From assembly GCF_031143425.1 (NCBI RefSeq), contig NC_090444.1, positions 1,349,560,323 to 1,349,624,322 on the forward strand: a DNA stretch of 64,000 nt, in the 5' to 3' direction. Below are positions 47,114 through 56,648 of this stretch, in pieces. The stretch's first letter is position 1; each line of letters starts with the position of its first letter. Position numbers and translations under genes: made by a program. The notes below the pieces were generated by a model. That model was not told where the DNA came from. It searched no databases and saw only the letters and a program-made list of their open reading frames with translations. Source of the DNA: Pleurodeles waltl. Taxonomy: Eukaryota; Chordata; Amphibia; Caudata; Salamandridae.

Positions 47114-48401
47114 TGTAGTGCTTTCCTCTTATCTAGTTTCTAAGCACTAACATAACACACTAGAAATGCACTTGTGAGGTCAAAGAAGACTTTTATTGTT
47201 GTTAATTCTTCCCCAACCACAATATTTTATGTATGACGAATTAGTAGCTTTCAAGTCCGCGTTAATCAAACAAAATATATCAGTTTGCAATATACACAGC
47301 AGGTTATATTTATAAGATATTGAATGCAAAGCAAAACAAATACTTCACCGTGTGGGAACTATTTACAGCTACATCTTTCTAAGGTCTGCAAGCTGATGAC
47401 CCCTGTCAGCCGCGAGAAAGAGTTTCATCTACCCGCACGGGATTGCTGGCAGCTGGCGCCAAGCTCCAGCACGAGGTCCGGCAGATTCGAATCTGACCCT
47501 CTGCAGCCTTTTACATTCGTTACAAAGGTGTGCCCCCTCCTCTCAGACCTGGGAAACTGAGCAAGCCTTTTGGAGACTGGCCAGGTCTCCAAGACTACTC
47601 CTGTTCCCAAGCTCAAGCGAAGAAAAAACAACACCCATGTACTCTCTCTTATCATGTCTAGTCTACTGTGAGAAAAACATCTTGGTTCTCTGGTGCAAAA
47701 ACACAGCTTGGAAAAATACAGCTTGGATTCTCAACTGCAATGTCTAACTCCACGTTAAAGGCAATGGGCAGCTAACCTAAATATCAAATGCAATGTCATG
47801 TTAAAGGCAATAGGCAGCTAACCTAAATATCAAATGCAATGTCTAGTGTCATGTCAAAGCCAATAGGCAGCTGAGCTGAATACAAAATGCAATGTATAAT
47901 ATCATGTCAAAGCCCATAGGCAGCTGAGCTGAATATAAAATGCAATGTATAATATCATGTCAAAGCCAATAGGCAGCGGAGCTGAATATAAAATGCAATG
48001 TATAATATCATGTCAAAGCCAATAGGCAGCGGAGCTGAATATCATGTTAAAGCCAATAGGCAGCGGAGCTGAATACAAAATGTAATATATGATATCATGT
48101 CAAAGCCAATAGGCAGAATATCTAATAGCATGTCAAAGTCAATAGGCAGCTAAACTGAATACATCATGTCAAAGCCAATAGGAATGCAATGTCAAAGCCA
48201 ATAGGTGGCTAGACTGGATTCAGCATGTCAAAGCCAATAGGCAGAATACAGAATGTAATGACTAATGCAATGTCAAAGCCCATAGGCGGCTAAACTGAAC
48301 AAAACATACCATGTGCTACTGGTGAACATTGAGCAACTAATATGCGCAGTGGTGAAACACAAAGTCATTGGTCAAAACAAACTTTATCAAATGGCAGTAC
48401 A
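47114..48401 (-). repeat. 3' LTR of the non-autonomous element
   Basis: 1,288 bp, same length as its partner. The only differences I saw are near 47507, 48048, 48207, 48219 and 48352. Its minus-strand start TGTACTGCC follows the polypurine tract. It contains the 13-unit minisatellite at 47738-48306. Confidence 0.92.
47738..48306 (-). repeat. LTR minisatellite with repeated CCAAT motif, 3' LTR copy
   Basis: About 13 units of 25-53 bp share the core 'atgtcaaagccaatagg', often followed by 'cagc.gagctgaata'. Eight units have an exact CCAATAGG. Because transcription is from the minus strand, this reads CCTATTGG, an inverted CCAAT box. Most units are about 53 bp long, and the shorter ones are truncated. 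Confidence 0.85.
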
Positions 48402-48413
48402 TTCCGCCCTTTG
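48402..48413 (-). promoter_or_regulatory. Polypurine tract
   Basis: On the minus strand, AAAGGGCGGAA directly precedes the 3' LTR start TGTACTG. This is the usual place of the polypurine primer for plus-strand DNA synthesis. One C interrupts it. Confidence 0.7.
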
Positions 48414-48858
48414 ACCAATGAATTTTTGTTTCACATATCTCTTGTGTCAAACCAAAAACAAAAAACATCAGCACAAAAAAAAAAAACATTATCAGCAAAT
48501 CAAATTTCAATGATCAAAGCAATCCCTGTAAAGCAATAGAAGTGAATTAACACATTGATCTCATAACCTTTCACATCAGATACATCTACATAAAAAAGAC
48601 TGGGCAATTTTTATACTCTGAATGAGTCTCTAATTCAACAGTGTTAGCAATTTGATGTGGCATGAGTTCTGCTCATGTAAAGAGGCACGGTCCACCTGAA
48701 AGGTTTGCTGGAAGATAAGCAAAAGTCAGAGTTCCATACGAGAAGGGGAAAAAAAAAAAAACACAGCTTAGTTCCGGTGGAAGAATGCAATCAAACAAGT
48801 TGAACTTGAACTGGAGGCGCAGTTTGCGCAAAATGGATCCATGGTGCTGGCACTTTAC

Positions 48859-50088
48859 TCAGCCAGGTTCAGGTTGGGGATTCGGTCCCTTCCCCGACCC
48901 CACACGCACACACCGGAAGGGGGACCACACAGCACACTCAGGGACAGTGGCGAAACGTGGTAGGATCTGCAAAAGAAACAAGTATGACTTTTCTTGCAAA
49001 TAACATTTTTCATTTAAACTGCACCCTTCCTCTTCCTTTCCCTGTTTTATAATCAGCAGGACGTTTTTGGGGCCCTTTGTTATATTTTCTGCAGGTTCTG
49101 GAGGGTCACTTGGGGCGTCAGCCCACACATCAGCACTGAGGTTTTTATCTGCTGCACCACAGCTTCCCTTTTCTTGCACTGTCAGAAGGGCTGGGGCAGA
49201 CTCCTTCTTTACCAAACCTCCATTCACTGCATTTTTGTCAAGTTGGGCCATTCTGTCTCCAATTTGTATGAATGAATCAGATTCTTTTCTAGGTATCAGC
49301 ATAATTTCGATTTTTCCTTGGTAATCTGCAGCAATCACTTTCCCTAAAACCTGATCAATTTGCCATTTCTGATCTGGTAACTTTCCTCTCCCCAACTGCT
49401 CTGTGACTGCTTGCATGACAGATTGCTTTTGTGCGTACTGCACAGTTTTTATCAAATCTAGGGGAATGTGCATCTCTCTCATCTCTGCCCACCTGTAAGT
49501 GGCTTTTTCTCTCAGCTGTTCACATTTCTGGGGCACCCACTTAGCCATCCCCACTAAGGCAGAATTCTGGGTGTACACTTCTCTCTCTGAATTTTTCTCA
49601 TTAACATCTGCAAGGTAATTGAACCAGTTAGGTACAAGCCATGTGGCTAAAACATTATCAAAGAACCAAAAATCAGCATAAAAATGACACATCTCACGTA
49701 GCTCTTGCTTTAAAATCTGACACACATTATACAACGCTGTTCCTTCTACTGTGCCAGAAAACAACATTTCAGTCAATGAATCATTAGTAAAACAAACATG
49801 CTTTTTATCTTCAGTGGACACGAATTCAAATGGTGCACACAACTTCATTGATAATTCTTTTACCTGTGGTACTCTAGCCCTGTCTTGCAAGTACCAGATC
49901 CATTGTATGATTCTAGCTAGGGGCACTATTTTCTTCCCTTGTTCATGATTTACATGTACATAAGTATTTCCTTCTTGCACTGCGCAAAAACCTGAAGTCT
50001 GCATTATTTCATTTGCCAAATCACAAGCGCGCAGCTGCATATAATTTTTCACAGTGACCATATACAAAAGTGTTAGGATTTCACTCAA
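48859..50088 (-). CDS. Second internal frame, Gag-like with dUTPase-like motifs
   Basis: This 409-codon frame is the longest in the window and fully open. Residues 1-245 are helical, Trp/Glu-rich and unassigned. Residues 250-283 carry VIAADYQGKIEIMLIP and IQIGDRMAQL, which match motifs 3 and 4 of trimeric dUTPases ('G-V-I-D-x-D-Y-x-G' and 'G-D-R-x-A-Q-L'). The Asp expected in motif 3 is Ala, so catalysis is doubtful. Motif 5 is only hinted at (EKGSCGAADK, near residue 309). Some retroviruses and LTR elements carry dUTPase next to gag or pol. No RT or protease follows. The listed ATG is simply the first in the frame; the open frame extends upstream. Confidence 0.65.
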   Translation of the reverse strand: MSEILTLLYMVTVKNYMQLRACDLANEIMQTSGFCAVQEGNTYVHVNHEQGKKIVPLARIIQWIWYLQDRARVPQVKELSMKLCAPFEFVSTEDKKHVCFTNDSLTEMLFSGTVEGTALYNVCQILKQELREMCHFYADFWFFDNVLATWLVPNWFNYLADVNEKNSEREVYTQNSALVGMAKWVPQKCEQLREKATYRWAEMREMHIPLDLIKTVQYAQKQSVMQAVTEQLGRGKLPDQKWQIDQVLGKVIAADYQGKIEIMLIPRKESDSFIQIGDRMAQLDKNAVNGGLVKKESAPALLTVQEKGSCGAADKNLSADVWADAPSDPPEPAENITKGPKNVLLIIKQGKEEEGCSLNEKCYLQEKSYLFLLQILPRFATVPECAVWSPFRCVRVGSGKGPNPQPEPG

Positions 50089-50122
50089 ATGAGGGCTATT
50101 CTTTTTCCAAAAATCAAACAGG

Positions 50123-50578
50123 CTAATGCAACTCGGTGTCTCTTTTCTTTCGTTTTACTTGTGCATTTTGCAACGGTAACTCGTAAATCACATTCTGGTC
50201 TCTCTCGTCCGTGTTATCAGTTAAGGAATGCATTTTGTCTGCCAAAAACCCTGGCTCACACGAAAACTCAGTGCAGCTCGGAGCTGTCTTAACCCCCTCA
50301 TTACTGGAATGGGACAAGAAAGATTCTTCAAAAACAGCAGTTTTATAACTTTCAGTCTTATTTTGAATTATTGTATCCTGGCTAATTTGCTCACGTAAAT
50401 TCCTATTTTCATGTTCCAACTGCCTACATTTCTCCTGCATTTCTCTGTAAGCAGATAAAGGTATCCAGACCTTTCTGTCATCATTACTTCCACAACACAC
50501 GTTTTCTACATTTGTACAACAGGAATTATTTCTCAAAACAACATCATTTTCTTCTGTAATTCCCCAAACAGAAAACAA
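50123..50578 (-). CDS. First internal frame, coiled-coil protein of unknown role
   Basis: The 151-codon frame starts at ATG 50578-50576. It has a predicted coiled coil in the middle (AYREMQEKCRQLEHENRNLR, about residues 43-62) and a basic C-terminus (VKRKKRDTE). It ends at 50123. The next frame begins 35 bp further, in the +1 frame relative to it, and is open through the junction. The two may therefore be one Gag-like precursor broken by a frameshift, or joined by ribosomal frameshifting. No database family is recognised. In retroelements this position normally holds gag. Confidence 0.55.
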   Translation of the reverse strand: MFSVWGITEENDVVLRNNSCCTNVENVCCGSNDDRKVWIPLSAYREMQEKCRQLEHENRNLREQISQDTIIQNKTESYKTAVFEESFLSHSSNEGVKTAPSCTEFSCEPGFLADKMHSLTDNTDERDQNVIYELPLQNAQVKRKKRDTELH

Positions 50579-50776
50579 TTCACAGTTTTTCTTAGCACCA
50601 TCAGGCAGTTCATCAACACGTATTCTCAGACATGGTCTGCCGTGCTACTGTGATTCTCCAAACAGAACAATTTCTGTAATTCTCCAAACAACAAAAAACA
50701 ATTACACTTTTAAAGTGTGCACTTAGAAATCTACTAACTCGTTAACACCCTCTTAATCACCTCTTAATGACCGACA

Positions 50777-50793
50777 CCCCACTTCTGGTACCA
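50777..50793 (-). promoter_or_regulatory. Primer binding site, tRNA-Leu type
   Basis: The + strand reads CCCCACTTCTGGTACCA here. This matches the 3' end of vertebrate tRNA-Leu(UAA), CCCCACTCCTGGTACCA including the CCA tail, with one mismatch (tRNA sequence from general knowledge). The primer would start minus-strand DNA synthesis. The position, two bases inside the 5' LTR, is correct for a minus-strand element. Confidence 0.82.
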
Positions 50794-50795
50794 AT

Positions 50796-52083
50796 TGTAG
50801 TGCTTTCCTCTTATCTAGTTTCTAAGCACTAACATAACACACTAGAAATGCACTTGTGAGGTCAAAGAAGACTTTTATTGTTGTTAATTCTTCCCCAACC
50901 ACAATATTTTATGTATGACGAATTAGTAGCTTTCAAGTCCGCGTTAATCAAACAAAATATATCAGTTTGCAATATACACAGCAGGTTATATTTATAAGAT
51001 ATTGAATGCAAAGCAAAACAAATACTTCACCGTGTGGGAACTATTTACAGCTACATCTTTCTAAGGTCTGCAAGCTGATGACCCCTGTCAGCCGCGAGAA
51101 AGAGTTTCATCTACCCGCACGGGATTGCTGGCAGCTGGCGCCAAGCTCCAGCACGAGGTCCGGCAGATTCGAATCTGACCCTCTGCAGCCTGTTACATTC
51201 GTTACAAAGGTGTGCCCCCTCCTCTCAGACCTGGGAAACTGAGCAAGCCTTTTGGAGACTGGCCAGGTCTCCAAGACTACTCCTGTTCCCAAGCTCAAGC
51301 GAAGAAAAAACAACACCCATGTACTCTCTCTTATCATGTCTAGTCTACTGTGAGAAAAACATCTTGGTTCTCTGGTGCAAAAACACAGCTTGGAAAAATA
51401 CAGCTTGGATTCTCAACTGCAATGTCTAACTCCACGTTAAAGGCAATGGGCAGCTAACCTAAATATCAAATGCAATGTCATGTTAAAGGCAATAGGCAGC
51501 TAACCTAAATATCAAATGCAATGTCTAGTGTCATGTCAAAGCCAATAGGCAGCTGAGCTGAATACAAAATGCAATGTATAATATCATGTCAAAGCCCATA
51601 GGCAGCTGAGCTGAATATAAAATGCAATGTATAATATCATGTCAAAGCCAATAGGCAGCGGAGCTGAATATAAAATGCAATGTATAATATCATGTCAAAG
51701 CCAATAGGCAGCGGAGCTGAATATCATGTTAACGCCAATAGGCAGCGGAGCTGAATACAAAATGTAATATATGATATCATGTCAAAGCCAATAGGCAGAA
51801 TATCTAATAGCATGTCAAAGTCAATAGGCAGCTAAACTGAATACATCATGTCAAAGCCAATAGGAATGCAATGTCAAAGCCAATAGGCGGCTAGACTGGA
51901 TACAGCATGTCAAAGCCAATAGGCAGAATACAGAATGTAATGACTAATGCAATGTCAAAGCCCATAGGCGGCTAAACTGAACAAAACATACCATGTGCTA
52001 CTGGTGAACATTGAGCAACTAATATGCGCAGTGATGAAACACAAAGTCATTGGTCAAAACAAACTTTATCAAATGGCAGTACA
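50796..52083 (-). repeat. 5' LTR of the non-autonomous element
   Basis: 1,288 bp. On the minus strand it runs TGTACTGCC...GCACTACA and should carry the promoter. Two bases (AT) separate its end from the primer binding site. It contains the minisatellite at 51420-51988. Confidence 0.92.
51420..51988 (-). repeat. LTR minisatellite with repeated CCAAT motif, 5' LTR copy
   Basis: Same array as in the 3' LTR, at an offset of exactly 3,682 bp, with the same unit order and number. In the 5' LTR it lies in U3, upstream of the expected transcription start, where CCAAT boxes could bind NF-Y-type factors. Confidence 0.8.
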
Positions 52084-52088
52084 CCCCG

Positions 52089-52440
52089 CCTGCTCTGGAG
52101 CTCACCTCCCGGTCGCATCTGCTCCTCTGACAGGCTCGTTGTTGAGAGGGAAGAGGAGCAGGGCTCCGGCTCTCTCAATTTCCGCCGGGTCAGGATTTCG
52201 CACTTTCCATGCAGTTCAGGAGCCAGGGGGGACGTCGGTCGCTCAGGTCTGGCACAGTGCTGGGGGTTCTACTTTGTGCTGCCAGCATCCCGAACTGAGA
52301 TCAGCAGTTGACCGCTCACCTGTTTGTGAGTCCCCAGAGTGCTGGGAAGGAGACCCAGCCCAGATGGTGTACTATTACATGGGTGGATGAGTGGAGCTCT
52401 AAGAGTTTGCGTCTGCCATCTTGGCTGGTCCGGTCACACC
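52089..52440 (-). mobile_element. L1-C 5' end, separated by the LTR insertion
   Basis: GC-rich sequence directly outside the right target duplication carries, on the minus strand, CCAAGATGGCAGACG near 52430-52410. 'AAGATGGC' words are usual at the start of vertebrate L1 5' regions. The left flank of the insertion (46283-47108) has the same composition, so both are taken as one interrupted 5' untranslated region. Confidence 0.6.
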
Positions 52441-52935
52441 CCTGCCTCCCGAAAAAGAAACATGCTTATGGGTGATTTCAAACTCTGGGTAGAGACACAC
52501 TGGGATTTGGTTTGCCACCACTTTTTTGGTTCCTGTGTTCCTTCAAAACAACCAAAAAAAAGTGATGGAAAACCTAGAGTCCCTTTTTTACTACCAAATG
52601 ATATCCCTTCATATTCACACATGCTGCAGAGGTCAGGTTTTCATATGCAGCATCAACTCTTCAGAAATAACTGTGAATCCCAAGTTTTGGAATATCCACT
52701 CGCAGAATTTTCTGCTCTTAAAATCTAGATGCAACTACTCAAACTTGCATGCACATTCAAAATAATCCAATGAAGATTTTAAAGAAATGCCTCAAAAACC
52801 AGGTTCCATGATGTATTTGTATCCTATGACTCCCTATCCATCGCAGCTAAAGATAATCTGAGAGTTGTTCATACCTTCCTTTATCACAATAATAACGAAC
52901 ACTGATCATTGCAGCCTCCATGCAATTCATAATGA
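52441..52935. other. Short unassigned stretch
   Basis: AT-rich DNA between the L1-C 5' end and the solo LTR. No coding family or terminal structure was recognised. Confidence 0.5.
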
Positions 52936-52940
52936 ATGGT

Positions 52941-55815
52941 TGTTAGAATTGGGGTCTTTGGTTGACAGTTAGGTTACCCCCTGTTCAAGCAAGGACCCTC
53001 ACTCTAGGCAGGGTAAAAGAGAATCACCCTCAGCTAACCCCCGCTTACCCCCTTGGTAGCTAGGCAGAGCAGTAGGCTTAACTTCAGAGTGCTAGGTGTA
53101 AAGTATTTGTACCAACACACACAGTAACTTAATGAAAACACTACAAAATGACACAACACAGGTTTAGAAAAATAGGAAATATTTATCTAAACAAAACAAG
53201 ATTAAAATGACAAAATTCCACAATACACAAGTCAAGTTATCAATAAAAATGCAAAAAGAGTCTTTAAGTAGTTTTAAACACACACTAACGCTGTCAGCGT
53301 GAAAAAGTACCTTGTGCGCGTCAAAAATAACCCAGCACAGGCGAGTGCGCGTCAAAAAGGGCTTGCGATGCATTGATTCCACTCACGAGCGGGACCGTGC
53401 ATTGTTTCTCCTTTCATCGGGTCGGGCGCGTCGTTTCTTCTCTCTGCAGGAGAGCAATGCATCTATCCGGTCAGCACTCTCAGGCCCAGGCAGTGCTTGT
53501 GGTGTTTTTACACGCACAGCGGTACTTGAGTCAGAAATCCAGCCACACGATGATCCGAAAACCCGCAGCGTGGGTTGTGATCTCCCAGCCTCCGTCGGCA
53601 ATGCTGCGTGTCGTTTCTCCTGCTCAGTGTATTGATTCTTCAGTCGTGTTTCCTGCTAGCGTCGTTTCTCAGCTGCGGAGCCGGTGGCGCATTGTTTCTT
53701 CAGCCGCAGAGTGGAGTTGCGTCGATCTTTTCCCCGCACGGAGTTCTGTGCGTGGATTTCCTTGTCTTTAGGCTGACAGCTTCTCCTTTCAGGGTCCCAG
53801 GAACTGGATGGGCACCACAGGGCAGAGTAGGAGTCTCTCCAGAGACTCCAGGTGCTGGCAGTGAAAAGTCTTTGCTGTCCCTGAGACTTCAAACAGGAGG
53901 CAAGCTCTAAATCAAGCCCTTGGACATTTCTTCTTAAGATGGAAGGCACACAAAGTCCAGTCTTTGCCCTCTTACTCTGGCAGAAGCAGCAACTGCGGGA
54001 TAGCTCCACAAAGCACAGTAACAGGCAGGGCAGCTCTTCTTCCTCAGCTCTTCAGCTCTTCTCCAGGCAGAGGTTCCTCTTGTTCCAGAAGTGTTTCTAA
54101 AGTCTGGTTTTAGGTGCCCTTCTTATACCCAATTTCTCCTTTGAAGTAGGCCTACTTCAAAGAAAAGTCTCTTTGGAATGTGAAATCCTGCCTTGCCCAG
54201 GCCAGGCCCCAGACACTCACCAGGGGGTTGGAGACTGCATTGTGTGAGGGCAGGCACAGCTCTTTCAGGTGTGAGTGACCACTCCTCCCCTCCCTCCTAG
54301 CACAGATGGCTCATCAGGATATGCAGGCTACACCCCAGCTGCTTTTGTGTCACTGTCTAGTGTGAGGTGCAACCAGCCCAACTGTCAACCTGACCCAGAC
54401 AGGGAATCCACAAACAGGCAGAGTCACAGAAATGGTATAAGCAAGAAAATGCCTACTTTCTAAAAGTGGCATTTTCAAACACACAGTCTTAAAATCAACT
54501 TTACTAAAATATGTATTTTTAAATTGTGAGCTCAGAGACCCCAAACTCCACATATCCATCCACTCCCAAAGGGAATCTACACTTTAATCAGATTTAAAGG
54601 TAGCCCCAATGTTAACCTATGAGAGGGACAGGCCTTGCAACAGTGAAAAAATAATTTAGCAATATTTCACTGTCAGGACATATAAAACACATTACTATGG
54701 CCCTCATTCCGACATTGGCCGGCGGCGGTCGCCGCCGGCCTGTCGGGGGCCGCCAGAATACCGTTCCGCGGTCGAAAGACCGCGGCGGTGATTATGACTT
54801 TCCCGCTGGGCTGGCGGGCGGCCGCCTTCAGGCCGCCCGCCAGCCCAGCGGGAAAGAGGCTTCCACGATGAAGCCGGCTCGGAATCGAGCCGGCGGAGTG
54901 GAAGCTGTGCGACGGGTGCAGTTGCACCCGTCGCGTATTTCACTGTCTGCGAAGCAGACAGTGAAATACATTTAGGGGCCCTCTTACGGGGGCCCCTGCA
55001 GTGCCCATGCCAGTGGCATGGGCACTGCAGGGGCCCCCAGGGGCCCCGCGACCCCCCCTACCGCCATCCGGTTCCCGGCGGGAGAACCGCCGGGAACTGG
55101 ATGGCGGTAGGGGGGGGTCGGAATCCCCTCGGCGGCGCAGCTAGCTGCGCCGCCTTGGAGGATTCCTATGGGCGGCGGTACACTGGCGGGAGACCGCCAG
55201 TGTTGCCGGTCCGACCGCGGCTTTACCGCCGCGGTCGGAATGCCCATTGGAGCACCGCCGGCCTGTCGGCGGTGCTCCCGCGGTCCTCCACCCTGGCGGT
55301 TTGAAACCGCCAGGGTCGGAATGAGGGCCTATATGTCCTACCTTAACCATACACTGCACCCTGCCCTTTGGGCTACCTAGGGCCTACCTTAGGAGTGTCT
55401 GACATGTACGAAAAGGGAAGGTTTAGGCCTGGCAAGTGGGTACACTTGCCAAGTCGAACTTACAGTTAAAACTGCACACACACACTGCAGTGGCAGGTCT
55501 GAGACATGATTACAGAGATACTTATGTGAGTGGCACAACCAGTGCTGCCGGACCACTAGTAGCTTTTGATTTACAGGCCCTGGCACCTCTAGTGCACTTT
55601 ACTAGGGACTTACTAGTAAACCAAATATGCCAATGATGGATAAACCAATTACATACACATTTTGTAAAGGAGCACTTGCACTTTAGCACTGGTTAGCAGT
55701 GGTAAAGTGCCCAGAGTAACAAAAACAGTAAAATCAGAGTCCAGCACACATCAACAACCTGGGGAACAGAGGCAAAAAGTTAAGGGAGACCATGCCAAGG
55801 ATGAAAAGTCTAACA
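52941..55815. mobile_element. Long solo LTR (2.9 kb with a nested MITE)
   Basis: It begins TGTTAGA (52941) and ends TCTAACA (55815), perfect 7-bp inverted ends. Flanks are ATGGT and GTGGT, a 5-bp target duplication with one mismatch. No internal coding region is present, so it is a solo LTR. Removing the nested 631-bp MITE leaves about 2.24 kb, long for an LTR. The part at 53280-53780 is rich in CpG words such as 'gcgtcgtttc'. Left and right ends resemble 702-1160 and 7535-8011. Confidence 0.72.
54699..55329. mobile_element. GC-rich fold-back MITE with perfect 15-bp termini (TSD TAT)
   Basis: Perfect terminal inverted repeats (GGCCCTCATTCCGAC) bound 631 bp flanked by TAT on both sides (54696-54698, 55330-55332). 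Nearly all of the inside consists of nested inverted repeats, for example 'tttcactgtctgc' against 'gcagacagtgaaa' near 54940-54966 and a 'ggcctgcagtgcc' type stem near 55000. The 3-bp duplication fits PIF/Harbinger-type movement. The extreme GC content produces spurious open frames on both strands. Confidence 0.85.
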
Positions 55816-55819
55816 GTGG

Positions 55820-55911
55820 TTCAACTTGGACCTGGGCAAGCAGAAGTGGATTGACAAAAAAAGAAAATCCACATGAAGGAATACCAACAAGCAATGCAGA
55901 AGGGAAAAAAG
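55820..55911 (+). repeat. 92-bp direct repeat, copy 1
   Basis: Contains 'acctgggcaagcagaagtgg' and ends in 'agaagggaaaaaag'. It matches 56557-56648 with about three differences. It begins five bases after the end of the solo LTR. Confidence 0.85.
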
Positions 55912-56556
55912 TACACTTTGTGGTCCCATACACTAAGACCACAAACCACTGAAAGGAGCTAGGAAAAATATTTCAGAATTTAACATCTGTGGAGATGCTA
56001 AAGACCACTTTATTCATCTGAAACAAGCACTGTAAAATTCTGTTTTCTTTCTTTGAAAATAAGGCCCCGAATATCCGAGCCAAGATCTTGGAGTAGTCTG
56101 AGATGACATCTTACACAACGACTAAACTTGACACCATCGAAATCCAGACAGAACTCCTTTGTTGTGTTGTGACTGATATATCACTGTATTGACAAATGTA
56201 TTCCATAATCCAATACGAGGCTGTCTTTTTAGAGATACACCAAGGAATACAAGTGATTCTCCTATTGCCATTTGTTGTGGTGCCCCTTGTTCACTTGGGG
56301 AGTACTCCCTTACTATTTCTCTTCACAGTTTGATTACATCAAGGATATTTTATGGCATGGCAATGTCTCTCTCATAATAATGAACACATGTTGTGACATA
56401 TGTTTGGGTACTGGCTTTAGTGGACCATTTTGAGATGTTTTAGACAGATGGTTTTCGTCTTTATTCAAGAATTGTGTATGATTAAGTCAGTTTCAAGATA
56501 GTTTTGCTACAATACATTTTTTTATTGAAAGTGAGTTTCACATGAATATGTGTTGT
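55912..56556. other. Spacer between the 92-bp direct repeats
   Basis: 645 bp of unremarkable AT-rich DNA without a recognisable gene or terminal inverted repeats. Confidence 0.5.
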
Positions 56557-56648
56557 TTCAATTTAGACCTGGGCAAGCAGAAGTGGATTGACAAAAAAAG
56601 AAAATCCACATGATGGAATACCAACAAGCAATGCAGAAGGGAAAAAAG
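56557..56648 (+). repeat. 92-bp direct repeat, copy 2
   Basis: Near-identical to 55820-55911 in the same orientation, 737 bp away. After it the sequence turns into a palindromic repeat that holds the piggyBac-like element. Confidence 0.85.

Larger units (their letters stand above)
47114..52083 (-). mobile_element. Non-autonomous LTR retrotransposon, complete, with CCCCG target duplication
   Basis: Two 1,288-bp LTRs (47114-48401 and 50796-52083) begin TGTAGTGC and end AGTACA, and they differ at about five positions. CCCCG flanks the element on both sides (47109-47113, 52084-52088). In minus orientation, a tRNA-Leu-type primer binding site follows the 5' LTR and a polypurine tract precedes the 3' LTR. 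The 2,394-bp interior has two reading frames but no RT, RNase H, protease or integrase, so it needs enzymes from another element. LTR identity near 99.6% implies a recent insertion. Confidence 0.9.

Noticed and set aside
47738..48306. CRISPR-like array of spaced repeats
   Set aside because: Units are variable in length (25-53 bp), have no constant repeat with unique spacers, occur in both LTRs of one element, and the genome is eukaryotic.
50777..50793. Piece of a tRNA-Leu gene
   Set aside because: Only the 17 bases of the tRNA 3' end are present, right inside the LTR; this is a primer binding site, not a tRNA gene.
53312..54009. CpG island or host promoter with overlapping frames of 100-132 codons on both strands
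   Set aside because: The CpG-rich part is inside the solo LTR at 52941-55815. The frames have no motifs and overlap each other on both strands.
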